DNA of 64,000 nucleotides from Streptomyces griseoincarnatus (GCA_014649575.1 BMTH01000012.1:124001-188000), one strand, 5' to 3'. Positions 1-8,872 are shown, counted from the first letter of the stretch. The notes: a model not told the origin generated them from the letters alone. Numbers and translations: made by a program.

Positions 1-168
1 ACCTTCCTGCGGCAGCCCGCGCAGCGGGGCCGGGACGCGGGGCAGCAGCTCCGCCGCTTCCTGGGCACCAAGAAGGGCCGCAAGATCCACTACGGCCGGG
101 TTCTGGTCGAGGCGCTGGGTCAGGAGCGGGCGCCCGCGCCCCTGGACGGCCTGCTCGCCGCTCTCTGA
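1..168 (+). CDS. C-terminal end of an unidentified protein (partial)
   Basis: An open frame enters from the left edge in frame 1 and ends with TGA at 166-168, giving the last 55 residues. The segment is rich in Arg, Gln and Leu (for example FLGTKKGRKIHYGRVL) and ends in a hydrophobic DGLLAAL. Codon use is strongly G/C in the third position, like the real genes nearby, which supports it being coding. Too little is present to assign a family. Confidence 0.55.
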   Translation, partial: TFLRQPAQRGRDAGQQLRRFLGTKKGRKIHYGRVLVEALGQERAPAPLDGLLAAL

Positions 169-300
169 CCTCCCGCCCGGCCCCTGGCCGTGGCCGATGA
201 CCATCGGAGCGCCGTCGCCGGGCATGCCGTTCCGGGCGCCGACGCAGTACCTGCCGTACACGCCGAACGTGGTCGCGGCCGGAGGCGCCGGACGGATCGG

Positions 301-432
301 TCACGAGCCGTCCGCTCGGTCCAGCACCCGCCCGAGGAAGCCGCGCAGGTATCCCGCGACGACGTCCGGGTGGCTCTCCAGAAGGAAGTGACCGCCGTTG
401 ATCAGGTGCACCGTTGGTGCTCGATGGCTGTC
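301..432 (-). pseudogene. C-terminal remnant of an alpha/beta-hydrolase
   Basis: Read on the minus strand, this stretch encodes about 40 residues ending in a stop at 301-303. It carries VHLINGGHFLLESHPDVV followed by an amphipathic helix ending in FLGRVLDRADGS. That is the usual tail of epoxide-hydrolase or haloalkane-dehalogenase-type enzymes, where the GGHF histidine is the catalytic base. Upstream in the same frame nothing resembles the lid or nucleophile-elbow regions and there is no start with a ribosome site. I read it as the remaining end of a deleted gene. The 433-628 stretch has no convincing gene. Confidence 0.55.
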
Positions 433-628
433 TGCGGCAACCGCGAGAAGGCACGCCGCCACTACCGACGCACCCGCTGAGCCACACGGCGACGTACTCC
501 CTGGACCGGGTGAGGGAGAAGGACCAGGAGGCGGGCCGGCCCGTGTACACGAAGATCGACGTGCCCGCGCGGGTGAGGGCGGACGGATGGGCGGAGGACT
601 GACGGGAGTGGCACCGGGACGGGGATGC

Positions 629-661
629 GTGAGGGGCGGGTGCCGTGCACCCGCCCCTCAC
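629..661. terminator. Perfect 15-bp hairpin, probable intrinsic terminator
   Basis: GTGAGGGGCGGGTGC at 629-643 is followed by a 3-nt loop and its exact reverse complement at 647-661. It lies 22 bp beyond the stop of the minus-strand MFS gene, the expected place for its terminator. There is no clear U-tract, as is common in Streptomyces, and the hairpin could work in both directions. Confidence 0.7.
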
Positions 662-682
662 CTCCGTCGTCGGCCGCCCGCG

Positions 683-2212
683 TCAGAACTTCGGGGTCGG
701 CGCCTGCGCGTGCACCATCTCCGCGGCCTCCTCATCGGTCTGCACCGAGGGCGGGGACCCCTCCAGCGGCTGCTGCGCCGTCTCCTTCATGAGGGCCACG
801 GCGATCACACCGACCAGGGCTGCGCCCATCGCGTAGTACGCGGGCATCATGTCCGAGCCGGTCGCGCCGATCAGCGCGGTGATCACCAGCGGGGTGGTGC
901 CGCCGAACAGCGAGGCCGACAGGTTGTAGCCGACGGACAGCGAGCCGTAGCGCACGGATGTCGGGAACATGGCGGGCAGCGCGGCCGACATGGTGCCGAG
1001 CAGGCAGACCAGGGACAGGCCGAGCATCAGCATGCCGGCCGACACCGCGAGCAGGCTGCCCTGCCGCACCAGCACGAACGCCGGGGCGGACAGGACGAGG
1101 AAGCCCAGCATGCCGGTCATCAGCAGCGGCTTGCGTCCGAAGCGGTCGTTGAGCTTTCCGACCTGGTTGATGATCAGCATCAGCACCACCATGGTGGCGA
1201 CGAGGATCAGCAGCCCGTGCGACTCCTTGTAGTGGAGTTCGTCGGACAGGTACGTCGGCATGTACGACAGCAGCATGTAGTCGGTGATGTTGTACGCGCC
1301 GACCAGGGCGATGCACAGCACCAGGGGCCGCCAGTGCTGCCGGAAGATCTTGGCGAGGTCGCCGCGGGCCGTGGTCTCGACCTGGTTCGCCGCCTCGGAG
1401 GCGCGGACGTTGCCCTCCCCCAGCTTGAGGTAGGCAGGGGTGTCGTCCAGCTTCAGCCGCAGGTAGATGCCCACGATGCCGAGCGGTCCGGCGACCAGGA
1501 AGGGGATGCGCCAGCCCCAGGCGTCCATGGTGTCGGAGCCCAGCCAGGCGGTGAGCGCCACGACCAGGGTGGCCGCGCCGGTGTAGCCGGCGAGCGTGCC
1601 CAGCTCCAGGAAGCTGCCGAAGTAACCGCGCCGCCGGTCGGGGGCGTACTCGGCGATGAAGGTGGAGGCGCCGCCGTACTCGCCGCCGGTGGAGAAGCCC
1701 TGAAGCAGCCGGAAGAGGATCAGCAGCAGCGGCGCCCAGAAGCCGACCGCCGCGTACGACGGCAGCAGTCCGATCGCGGCCGTGCCGATCGCCATGAGGA
1801 TCATCGTCAGGGCGAGGACCTTCTTACGGCCGATCTTGTCGCCCATCGGTCCGAAGACCATGCCGCCCAGCGGGCGCACCAGGAACGCCACGGCGAAGGT
1901 GGCGAAGGACGACAGCAGCTGCACCGTCTCGTTCCCCGAGGGGAAGAAGACCCTGCCGATGGTGCCGGCCAGGTACGCGTAGATCCCGAAGTCGAACCAT
2001 TCCATGGCGTTGCCGAGCGAGGCGGCCTTGACCGCGCGCTTCACCGCCCGCTCGTCCGTCACCGTGATGTCCGACCGCCGTAGCGGCGGGTTCCGCCGGC
2101 GGCGGATGGCACGGAACAGGGTGGGGTGACGCCTGGCCGCCTCGGGGGGCGGAGTCGGGCCGTTGTCGGTGGGGGACGTGGCTTCGTTCCTTTCCGGGAC
2201 AGAACGGTGCAT
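683..2212 (-). CDS. MFS transporter of the metabolite:H+ symporter (ProP-like) family
   Basis: A proton-driven importer of a small charged solute such as proline, betaine or an organic acid. After a roughly 50-residue variable N-terminus comes AMEWFDFGIYAYLAGTIG, the hallmark first helix of MHS/ProP transporters. GDKIGRKKVLALT is the loop 2-3 MFS signature, followed by RLLQGFSTGGEYGGA and SFLELGTLAGYTGA. About twelve hydrophobic segments are visible. The ATG at 2212 gives a 509-residue protein; it lacks a clear ribosome site, and the internal GTG 50 codons later is an alternative start. The substrate cannot be read from sequence. A 20-bp palindrome abuts the chosen start. Confidence 0.85.
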   Translation of the reverse strand: MHRSVPERNEATSPTDNGPTPPPEAARRHPTLFRAIRRRRNPPLRRSDITVTDERAVKRAVKAASLGNAMEWFDFGIYAYLAGTIGRVFFPSGNETVQLLSSFATFAVAFLVRPLGGMVFGPMGDKIGRKKVLALTMILMAIGTAAIGLLPSYAAVGFWAPLLLILFRLLQGFSTGGEYGGASTFIAEYAPDRRRGYFGSFLELGTLAGYTGAATLVVALTAWLGSDTMDAWGWRIPFLVAGPLGIVGIYLRLKLDDTPAYLKLGEGNVRASEAANQVETTARGDLAKIFRQHWRPLVLCIALVGAYNITDYMLLSYMPTYLSDELHYKESHGLLILVATMVVLMLIINQVGKLNDRFGRKPLLMTGMLGFLVLSAPAFVLVRQGSLLAVSAGMLMLGLSLVCLLGTMSAALPAMFPTSVRYGSLSVGYNLSASLFGGTTPLVITALIGATGSDMMPAYYAMGAALVGVIAVALMKETAQQPLEGSPPSVQTDEEAAEMVHAQAPTPKF

Positions 2213-2213
2213 C

Positions 2214-2233
2214 GGGAACGTAACAGTGTTCCC
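2214..2233. promoter_or_regulatory. Palindrome at the start of the MFS gene, possible operator
   Basis: GGGAACGTAACAGTGTTCCC has 6-bp perfect arms (GGGAAC/GTTCCC) around an 8-bp spacer and lies next to the chosen MFS start codon. A repressor bound here would block transcription or, if the message is leaderless, cover the transcription start. No adjacent regulator gene is obvious. Confidence 0.4.
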
Positions 2234-2454
2234 GTGCGGACGCCGTGACAGGGGCGCCCGTTGGGGTTGTCGCGGCCTCCGTTCCCGGTGTGCCTCGGGC
2301 GGGGCCACGGGCCCGTCTTCCCTGTGCTCTCACCTGTATGCCTCCGCTGCGCTGGTCGCCCGGGCCGAGCGGTGGTGCGGTGGAGGCCGGGGGGAGCAAG
2401 CATGCCCGGTGCGCGTCGGCACCGGGCGGACCGTCCGTCCCACAGGAGGCACAC

Positions 2455-3315
2455 GTGACCACCCCTCGCCCGCTCGTCCGGCCGGCCCGCGTCCTGGCCG
2501 CCGCTCTGGCCGCCGGCACGCTGTTCGCCACGGCGGCCTGTTCCGGCTCGGACAGCAGCGCCTCGCCCGAGCCGGACGCCTCGTCCACGGTCGCGGAGCG
2601 GGGACTCGCCGCGCAGACGACCTCACCCGCCGCGTCGTCGCCGGCCGCTTCGGAGTCGCCGTCGGACCTCAGCGAGGAGGGTGCCCGGAACGCGCTGATC
2701 ACCCCGGCGGACATCGAGGACGACTGGACGCAGGTTCGGGACCCGCGCGAGTGGCGGGACACCATGCTGGTGGGCGGCGTCGACGTGGCCGCGTTCGTCG
2801 ACGGCCAGAGCGACGTGCGGGACTGCCAGCGGCTGGTCGACGCGCTGTTCGACGAGACGCTGCTGGGCAAGCCCACGGGGGCGTCCGCCGTCACCGGTTT
2901 CCAGCAGGGCGACTCCCGGCTGCTGTACCAGGTCGCCGCGTACGACAAGGCGGAACTGGACGACTCCATGCAGTGGCTGAGCGAGCTGCCCGACACCTGC
3001 GACCAGTTCACGCTGACCGGCGGCGACGCCGGGGAGCGCACGGTGCAGGTCATCGAGACGTCGCTGCCGCAGGCCGGCGACAACCGGCAGGGCCTGACCG
3101 TGACGGTGAAGGGCGAGAGCAGCGGCGACCCCGTCACCCTGAGCCTGGACGTCGCCGCCGTGCAGATGGGCGCGAACGCGATCACGGTCACCAACGGGGG
3201 GCTGGACGGCGCGGACCACGACACCACGTCGGCCGCGGTGGAGCAGGGCACGCAGCGGCTGCAGGAAGTGCTCGCGGGGCGCACGCCGTCGCCGACGCCG
3301 AGCGGGATCAACTGA
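2455..3315 (+). CDS. Secreted lipoprotein, unknown function
   Basis: A 286-residue cell-surface lipoprotein. The GTG start is chosen because AGGAGG lies just upstream. The N-terminus has basic residues, a hydrophobic stretch (VLAAALAAGTLFATAAC) and a lipobox ending in Cys, followed by a Ser/Ala/Pro-rich linker of about 45 residues. The rest is an alpha/beta fold with SADLS-type openings and a conserved-looking ITPADIEDDWTQV segment, similar in style to the extracellular sensor-type domains common in Streptomyces lipoproteins. No catalytic motif is visible. The methyltransferase gene begins 14 bp downstream, so the two may be co-transcribed. Confidence 0.8.
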   Translation: MTTPRPLVRPARVLAAALAAGTLFATAACSGSDSSASPEPDASSTVAERGLAAQTTSPAASSPAASESPSDLSEEGARNALITPADIEDDWTQVRDPREWRDTMLVGGVDVAAFVDGQSDVRDCQRLVDALFDETLLGKPTGASAVTGFQQGDSRLLYQVAAYDKAELDDSMQWLSELPDTCDQFTLTGGDAGERTVQVIETSLPQAGDNRQGLTVTVKGESSGDPVTLSLDVAAVQMGANAITVTNGGLDGADHDTTSAAVEQGTQRLQEVLAGRTPSPTPSGIN

Positions 3316-3328
3316 CCGGGGCACGCGG

Positions 3329-4219
3329 GTGACGGATCCGGCGGGGCCCCCGGGCGGTGAGGCGGGCACGGACGGCGGGCCGGGTGAGGGCGGCGGGCCG
3401 CCTACGGACCCCGGTGACGGCGCGCCCGGCCCAGGCGGCGGGCGCTACGGGCAGGAGCTCTTCCCGCCGGAGGACCCGCACGAGTCGGAGCGCATCGACG
3501 CCGCCGCGCTGGTGTACGACCCGGTCACCACGCGTCGGCTGGGCGAGCTGGGCGCGGGTCCGGGCATGCGGTGCCTGGAGGTCGGGGCGGGCACGGGGAC
3601 CGTCGCCCGGTGGCTCCTGGAGGAGGCCGGGGTGGCGGAGGTCGTCGCCCTCGACCGGGACACGCACGCCCTGACCGCCTGGGAGTTGCCGGGGCTGCGG
3701 GTGCTCACCGCGGACGTCACCGACGAGAGCCTGGACCCGGGCCGGTTCGATCTGGTGCACGCCCGGTTCGTGCTGATGCACCTGCCGGGGCGCCGAAGGC
3801 TCGTCCACCGGCTGGCCGGCCTGCTCCGCCCCGGTGGCGTGCTGGTGCTCGGCGACGCGGTGGAACTGCCCGACGCCCTCGACCGCTCCTCCCCCTACCG
3901 GCGCACCATGGACGCCATGTGGGCGGCGCTGTGGGCGACGATCGGCACCGACATCACCGAGGTGCCCGCGTACCCGCGTTACCTCCGCGAGGAGGGCCTG
4001 CGCGACATCGGCGCGGAGGTGGTCTGCCCGCCCCTGCGGCCGGGCGGCCCGGCGGCCCACTTCTGGTCGGACACGTTGCGGCGGATGCGTCCGGAGCTGG
4101 AGGCGACCGGGCTGGTGGACGCGCGGGTGGTGGACGAGGCACTGGCATACCTCGAGTCGCCGCTGCTGGCGGAGGTGGGTCCGGGGATGGCGATGGTATG
4201 GGGGCGACGCGAGGACTAG
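3329..4219 (+). CDS. SAM-dependent class I methyltransferase
   Basis: Transfers a methyl group from S-adenosylmethionine to an unknown acceptor. The first 40 residues are a Gly/Pro/Asp-rich disordered tail. Motif I is LEVGAGTGTVARWL at about residues 83-96; the acidic end of strand 2 is VVALDRD; VLTADVTDE and FDLVHARFVLMHL follow as motifs II and III. LRPGGVLVLGD is the usual post-motif strand. The protein has 296 residues, normal for Methyltransf_11/25 enzymes. The GTG start at 3329 has only a weak ribosome site. It is convergent with the S58 peptidase gene with no gap. Confidence 0.8.
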   Translation: MTDPAGPPGGEAGTDGGPGEGGGPPTDPGDGAPGPGGGRYGQELFPPEDPHESERIDAAALVYDPVTTRRLGELGAGPGMRCLEVGAGTGTVARWLLEEAGVAEVVALDRDTHALTAWELPGLRVLTADVTDESLDPGRFDLVHARFVLMHLPGRRRLVHRLAGLLRPGGVLVLGDAVELPDALDRSSPYRRTMDAMWAALWATIGTDITEVPAYPRYLREEGLRDIGAEVVCPPLRPGGPAAHFWSDTLRRMRPELEATGLVDARVVDEALAYLESPLLAEVGPGMAMVWGRRED

Positions 4220-5230
4220 CTAAGGCCTGTCTGTCGGCAGTCGGCCGGCGGAGAGGGCGGGGACGGTGCGTCCGGCGTGGCCGGTGGTCGTGGTGGCGGC
4301 GAGGAGGGAGTTGAGGACGGCCTCCTCCACGGCGTCGAGGACCGCCTCGAACAGAGGGCTCAGGTCGGCGTCGGCGAGCGGGGGCGCTGTGCCGGGCCGG
4401 GTGGTGGTGAAGGCCACGGCGTAGTCGCCGCTGCCGTGGCTGTAGGCCGCGCCCGTCCGGGCGAGGGCGAACACGGCCCGGCGGGCGACGCGGGTGAGCT
4501 GCCGGGCGTCAAGCGGAGCGTCCGTCGCGACGACGATCATGCAGGACCCGGTCTCGGAGGCCGGTCCGGGGCCGTCGAGTGTGCGCCCGAGGACGCGCAG
4601 GGTGCCGCCGAAGTTGGCCTGCACGAGGACGCCGACGGTGAAGCGGCGGTCCGCCGCTTCCGGTGTACGGGAGGACGTCCCGATGCCGGCCTTGAACCCG
4701 AGGGCGACGGTGCCGGTCCCGGCCCCGACACACCCCTCGGCCAAGGGCCCCGCGGACGCTCCGCAGAGCGCGGCCCGCACATGCTCCTCACGCACGGGCC
4801 GGCTCCGGATGTCGGACAGATAACCGTCGTTGCACTCCCCCACAACGGGATTGAGACTCAACACGCCGTCACAGCCCGGCTGTTCGAGCACCCACCCGAC
4901 GAGCGCGTCGGCGACCCGGAACGCGGACAGTGTGGAGGTGAGCAGCACGGGGGTCTCCAGCTCGCCGAGTTCGGCGAGCTGGGTGGAGCCGATCAGCTTC
5001 CCGTACCCGTTACCGACGAACACTCCGGCGGGAACCGGCGCCCCCGGCAGCACGCCGTCGGGCACGACGGCGGTCACCCCACTGTGCACGTCGGGGCGCG
5101 TCCGGACGGTGGCATGCCCGACGCGGACCCCCGGTACGTCGGTGAGGGCGTTGAGGGGTCCGGTGGGTGTGGGCCCGACGACGACGCCGAGGTCACGGGC
5201 GCGGGGGCGGAGGGAGGCATCCGGGTTCAT
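4220..5230 (-). CDS. Peptidase family S58 (DmpA-type aminopeptidase)
   Basis: An N-terminal nucleophile hydrolase of the DmpA/BapA type, which matures by cutting itself before a catalytic Ser and then removes N-terminal residues from peptides or beta-peptides. The N-terminus has the family opening GPTPTGPLNALTDVPGVRVGH. GNGYGKLIGSTQLAELGELETP is the segment holding the oxyanion Asn, and NPVVGECNDGYL follows. The Gly228-Ser229 pair in ETGSCMIVVATDAPL matches the self-cleavage site and nucleophile of DmpA. The 336-residue length is typical. The ATG at 5230 opens directly on the conserved region; longer in-frame starts upstream add only low-complexity sequence. No signal peptide is seen, so it is probably cytoplasmic. 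Confidence 0.88.
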   Translation of the reverse strand: MNPDASLRPRARDLGVVVGPTPTGPLNALTDVPGVRVGHATVRTRPDVHSGVTAVVPDGVLPGAPVPAGVFVGNGYGKLIGSTQLAELGELETPVLLTSTLSAFRVADALVGWVLEQPGCDGVLSLNPVVGECNDGYLSDIRSRPVREEHVRAALCGASAGPLAEGCVGAGTGTVALGFKAGIGTSSRTPEAADRRFTVGVLVQANFGGTLRVLGRTLDGPGPASETGSCMIVVATDAPLDARQLTRVARRAVFALARTGAAYSHGSGDYAVAFTTTRPGTAPPLADADLSPLFEAVLDAVEEAVLNSLLAATTTTGHAGRTVPALSAGRLPTDRP

Positions 5231-5289
5231 GTGGCGAGACCGTACACAGGGTTGGCGCACGTGCGGCGCACCTGGCTTGTCGGGCGGAC

Positions 5290-5961
5290 TCACGACGTGT
5301 TGCGCAGGGCGTGCATGTGGAGCTCGCTGCGGGCTTCCTCCGTGTCCACCCGCAGCCAGGAGCCGTCGCGGAAGCGGATCAGCATGATCTGGGTCTCGAA
5401 CTCGCCGCCGAAGGGGTCTTCGAGCGTGGCCTCCTCGGGGGACAGCCGCGCGACGACCTGGGCGCGCTTGTCGCGTCCCATGCTGACCCGCCTGGGCGGG
5501 GCCGCGAACACGATGCCGTCCTGGCCGGCGAACAACAGCCGCTCGTGGTGGGTCGAGTGGCTGTACCAGCGCAGGAGGAACTGGCCGGCGGCGCCGTTCC
5601 AGTCGCCGTCGAAGACGTTGTCGAGACCGCGCTGTTCCACAGCCGCGTCCCTGCGTCTCTCGTCCTCCCTCTTGGCCCGGTGCCGCTCCTTCTCCTCCTT
5701 CGTGTCGAGGAAGCGCTCCACCGCCTCCTCCGCCCGGGCCAGCAGCATCAGCAGCCAAAGGACCGGGAGGAACGGCGCGGCGAGAACGGTTCCCGTCAGG
5801 GCCAGTGGGGGTCGCCGGGCCGGCCGTGTCCGAGGATCGCCCGCGGCTTGCAGGATGTCTGCGGGAGGCTGCGGGATCTCCCCGATCCAGCACCACTCAC
5901 CCGCCTCGGCTCGGACGCCGAGCCGGTCCGCCGCCTCGCTCTGCTTCGATCTGCGCGTCAT
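5290..5961 (-). CDS. Hypothetical protein with one membrane segment and coiled region
   Basis: A 223-residue protein without a recognised family. It starts with about 60 polar residues, then a hydrophobic stretch (LTGTVLAAPFLPVLWLLMLLA) that could cross the membrane, then a strongly charged helical segment (RFLDTKEEKERHRAKREDERRRDAAVEQRG). The C-terminal half is probably globular: it contains WYSHSTHHERLLFAG and DRKRAQVVARL-like text and ends in an acidic beta-rich tail. Ribosome site GGAGC lies before the ATG at 5961. It is the last gene of a run of three minus-strand genes encoding envelope proteins. Confidence 0.6.
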   Translation of the reverse strand: MTRRSKQSEAADRLGVRAEAGEWCWIGEIPQPPADILQAAGDPRTRPARRPPLALTGTVLAAPFLPVLWLLMLLARAEEAVERFLDTKEEKERHRAKREDERRRDAAVEQRGLDNVFDGDWNGAAGQFLLRWYSHSTHHERLLFAGQDGIVFAAPPRRVSMGRDKRAQVVARLSPEEATLEDPFGGEFETQIMLIRFRDGSWLRVDTEEARSELHMHALRNTS

Positions 5962-5995
5962 GTCAGGGCTCCTGCCGTAGCAGCGTGGGCGTCTC

Positions 5996-6274
5996 TCACC
6001 TGCGTGCCCGGACCGCCGTGGCCAGAGCCGCGACTGCCGGCCGGGCGAAGTCGGGGGCCGTGGAACGTGGTACCACGCGGGGCAGCTGGTCGGGGACGTG
6101 GACGGGGTTCTCGCACAGGCGTTCCGCGAGGTACGACGCCTGCGCGGTGACCGGGTCGTCGGACGCGGCACGGGCCTGCGGCGCGGTGAACAGGAGCGCG
6201 GCCAGGGCGCACAGGCACAGCAGGAGCCCGGTGCGTATCCCCCGCGCGGGCGTGAGACGGAGCATGGGCGTCAC
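5996..6274 (-). CDS. Short secreted protein, probably a truncated TPM-type protein
   Basis: A 92-residue protein with a clean signal peptide (GIRTGLLLCLCALAALLFTAPQARA). It continues ASYLAERLCENPVHVPDQLPRVVPRS, which resembles the start of the large secreted or membrane proteins of Streptomyces that carry a TPM-like domain. It then stops after FARPAVAALATAVRARR, where the long homologues I know of go on for hundreds of residues. I infer C-terminal truncation, though a short functional form is possible. Its start lies 4 bp after the stop of the upstream lipoprotein gene, so the two are in one operon. Confidence 0.5.
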   Translation of the reverse strand: MTPMLRLTPARGIRTGLLLCLCALAALLFTAPQARAASDDPVTAQASYLAERLCENPVHVPDQLPRVVPRSTAPDFARPAVAALATAVRARR

Positions 6275-6278
6275 ACGC

Positions 6279-6995
6279 TCAACCCAGCTTCGACGACTGC
6301 GCCTTCACCACCGCCGGCGGCAACTTCGCGTCGCTCGTCCGGCCGTTGACCATGGCCATGCCGTCGGCGGCGAAGAAGACGGCGACGACGTCGCCCGCGC
6401 GGACGGCCTGGGCGTGGACGGTGTGCGACACGCCCTGGTACGACGTCGTGGCCGTGAAACCGACGGTCTCCTCGCCGGCCGGGGTGACGTCCTGCGCCGT
6501 GACCGCGTCGTAGACGGTGCTGCCGTTGCCCCCCTCGGCGGTGAAGCCGTCACCGCACGCGTCCACGGCCTTCTTGACGTCCGCCAGCACGGCCTTGGCG
6601 CCGCCCGTCGCGTAGGACGTGAGCGTGACGTACGTCTGGGTGCTGTTCAGGCCCTGGGACTCGGGGGCAAGGACCCGCGTGAGGTCCGCCTGCGGCTCAC
6701 CGAGCGGCAGTTGGTTGAGCGCGAGGGCCAGCGGGGCGCAGGCCGGCTTGTCGGCGGTCATCTCCGACGACGCCGTCGCGAGGGCGAACTCGTTGTCGTA
6801 CGGCTTCACCGCGAAGCCCTTCACCTCGGCGGGCGTGACCATCAGCCCGGCCAGCCGCTCGGCCGGGGCGGCCTGCTCCGACCGGGTCGCGGAGGGCCCG
6901 GGCTCGCCCGTGGAGTTCTCCGGCCCACCGCCTCCGCCGCACGCGGTGAGCGCGGCGAGGCAGGCAACGGCCAGGGCGGGGACGGAACGGTTCAC
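6279..6995 (-). CDS. Lipoprotein, unknown function
   Basis: A 238-residue predicted lipoprotein. The GTG at 6995 is preceded by GAGGAG and opens on VNRSVPALAVACLAALTACGG, giving a short basic start, a hydrophobic core and a lipobox Cys with a poly-Gly linker. The mature part begins around RLAGLMVTPAEVKGFAVKPYDNE and looks like the sensor-like extracellular domains of actinobacterial lipoproteins. Two further Cys residues (in KPACAP and DACGDG) could form a disulfide. It is the first gene of the minus-strand operon ending at 5290. Confidence 0.75.
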   Translation of the reverse strand: MNRSVPALAVACLAALTACGGGGGPENSTGEPGPSATRSEQAAPAERLAGLMVTPAEVKGFAVKPYDNEFALATASSEMTADKPACAPLALALNQLPLGEPQADLTRVLAPESQGLNSTQTYVTLTSYATGGAKAVLADVKKAVDACGDGFTAEGGNGSTVYDAVTAQDVTPAGEETVGFTATTSYQGVSHTVHAQAVRAGDVVAVFFAADGMAMVNGRTSDAKLPPAVVKAQSSKLG

Positions 6996-7308
6996 GGAAG
7001 GGCTCCTCGTAAGTCTGTGGGGGGATGGTGAGGGTGTCAGCCGACGAGCAGCGCTCACGGTGGGGGGAGGGGGCGAGTACGCCCTCGCAGGGCGTCCAGC
7101 CGGGGCTTCGGGTTCGGCTTCGGCAGTACCGCCGCATCACCGAGCGGCGGTCTCACCGCCTGTGCCTCCGTCACCCTGGTGTCTCCCCCGTGTCGCTGAC
7201 CGCCGTGCCTCGCGCGGCGCGCCTCGCCGTCCGGGTCAGGACGACGGCGCTGCTGACCGGCCTCGGCGTCGCCGGTGATCATAACGAACGGCGGTCACGC
7301 GGCCGGTC
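6996..7308. other. Intergenic region without a recognisable gene
   Basis: These 313 bp separate the lipoprotein start from the end of the DMT-transporter gene, both on the minus strand. The region should hold the lipoprotein promoter. Open frames crossing it have poor coding character and no ribosome sites. I see no strong hairpin or repeat. Confidence 0.5.
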
Positions 7309-8220
7309 TCAGGGCGCGGGCGTCCCCGCGTCCGCCGTGCCCTCCCCCGGCTGCTCCTTCTCCTCACTCGCCAGCGCCCGCGCCAGAGGCAGGCGCGACA
7401 GCGCCAGCACGCCCGCCGCGATCAGCGCCGCGCCCAGGAGTTGCGGGACGAGCCACCAGCCCGTCCGGACGTACTCCGCGTAGACCGTGATCCCCAGCGC
7501 CAGGCTCACACACGCGTCCCCGAGCGTCAGGGCCGGCTGGGAGGCGACCAGCGGGCCCGACTGCATCGCGTTCTCGAGGAAGAACAGCGCGCACACCCCG
7601 AACAGCGCGAAGCCGTACGTCTGCCAGGTGGTGAAGAAGGCGGTGATGCCCCCGTCGTCGAGGGTGTGCATCGACGTCTTCATCAGCGCGGCCGTCATGG
7701 CGTACGAGATGGCCGCGGCGAGTCCGAAGCAGGCGGCCCTGCCGCGGCCCTCGGGGCGGCGGAGTGCGGCGACGACGAGTGCGGCGATGGCGGCGACGCA
7801 CACGGCGACGGCCGGGATCCAGTGGGTCATCGGCACCTGTGTGCGGTTCCCGGCGGGCGAGGCCGCGAACAGGACGACGCCGAGGCCCACCACCACGGTG
7901 GCGACGGCCAGCCAGCCGGTGCGGGACAACCGTCCCTGGAGCAGGGCCGCGGCGATGACGAGGGCGAGGGGCAGTTCGAGGACGAACAGGGGCTGGACGA
8001 CGGTGATCGGGCCGGTCGCCAGCGCCACGGCCTGGCAGACGCCGGCGGTGATCACGGCCACGATGCCGACCAGCCAGACGGGCCGGCGCAGCAGGTCGAG
8101 GATCAGTCCGACGCGCAGGCCCTCGGACTTGGGCACCGTCAGGGCGGCCTTGCGCTGGAGCACGGTCGCGAGCGCGTTGCTGAGCGCGGCGCCCAGCGCG
8201 AACAGGACCGGCAGCAACAT
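7309..8220 (-). CDS. DMT/EamA-superfamily membrane transporter
   Basis: An integral membrane protein of 303 residues with about nine to ten hydrophobic segments and little loop sequence. LLPVLFALGAALSNALATVLQRKAA is the typical opening of DMT permeases, and the pattern repeats in the second half (GLAAAISYAMTAALMK), as expected for the internal EamA duplication. GPITVVQPLFVLELPLAL matches the conserved helix 3-4 region of this actinobacterial subfamily. The charged C-terminus (ASEEKEQPGEG) should be cytoplasmic. ATG at 8220 is preferred over the GTG at 8226 because GGAGGG is well spaced only for the ATG. The substrate is unknown. Confidence 0.8.
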   Translation of the reverse strand: MLLPVLFALGAALSNALATVLQRKAALTVPKSEGLRVGLILDLLRRPVWLVGIVAVITAGVCQAVALATGPITVVQPLFVLELPLALVIAAALLQGRLSRTGWLAVATVVVGLGVVLFAASPAGNRTQVPMTHWIPAVAVCVAAIAALVVAALRRPEGRGRAACFGLAAAISYAMTAALMKTSMHTLDDGGITAFFTTWQTYGFALFGVCALFFLENAMQSGPLVASQPALTLGDACVSLALGITVYAEYVRTGWWLVPQLLGAALIAAGVLALSRLPLARALASEEKEQPGEGTADAGTPAP

Positions 8221-8319
8221 GTCCACCCTCCACGACGATTCGGTCCGCCCCCGGTCCCTGCCATGGTGACCGCCGGGTGGGCGGCGCGCGAACGCGGGAG
8301 CGGGGCGGTCCGTCCCGTG

Positions 8320-8841
8320 TCACCCGGCGGACCTTGCATGGTCGGCCCTCTCGCGGCGCCGGGCGGTCCAGCGGTGGTACGCCTCCCGGGCGTCGGGGAC
8401 GAACGCCTCGTCCCCCACCAGCTCGGCGAGCTGGGGCTCCGTCATCCAGTCGTGCCAGGCGATCTCGTCCGGGTCGGGGGTGAACGGCCCGGTCACCACC
8501 GCCTCGTGCAGCCCGAGCCAGTACGGGCTGATCGCCCCGGCGCACCGGAACTTGAGGACGAAGCGAGGCCGGGCCCGTACGCCCAGTTCCTCCGTCAGCT
8601 CCCGGGCGGCGGCCTTCTCGTAGGTCTCGCCGGGCTCCGCCGCTCCCCCGAGCATGAAGTTGACGCCGCCCGGGAAGCGGACGTCGTCGTGCGGCCGGCG
8701 GTGCACGAGGATCCTCCCCCGCGTGTCCCGGCAGACGACCGTCGCGACGCGGTGCAGCCACCGCCTGCGGATCGCCTCGCCCCTGCCGACGACGCCGATC
8801 ACCCGATCGTCGTCGTCCACCCGTTCGACCATTTCCGTCAT
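8320..8841 (-). CDS. Nudix hydrolase
   Basis: Hydrolyses a nucleoside diphosphate linked to another group, or isomerises a related substrate. The Nudix box runs from about residue 65 to 87, GGAAEPGETYEKAAAREL plus TEELG, and carries the RE..EE..G residues that bind Mg2+. The N-terminal WLHRVATVVCRDTRGRILVHRR is the usual first strand pair. The layout resembles the IPP-isomerase/YfcD-like branch, in which the start of the domain reads VGRGEAIRRRWLHR. The start at ATG 8841 removes a poorly conserved N-terminal extension. The protein has 173 residues. Confidence 0.85.
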   Translation of the reverse strand: MTEMVERVDDDDRVIGVVGRGEAIRRRWLHRVATVVCRDTRGRILVHRRPHDDVRFPGGVNFMLGGAAEPGETYEKAAARELTEELGVRARPRFVLKFRCAGAISPYWLGLHEAVVTGPFTPDPDEIAWHDWMTEPQLAELVGDEAFVPDAREAYHRWTARRRERADHARSAG

Positions 8842-8872
8842 GATCACATGGTGCCCGAGAGGCACCGCCCTG

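Noticed and set aside
398..2083. Long plus-strand frame of 561 codons over the MFS gene
   Set aside because: It is antisense to a convincing transporter; its translation is Arg/His/Gln-rich without a fold, the usual shadow frame in GC-rich DNA.
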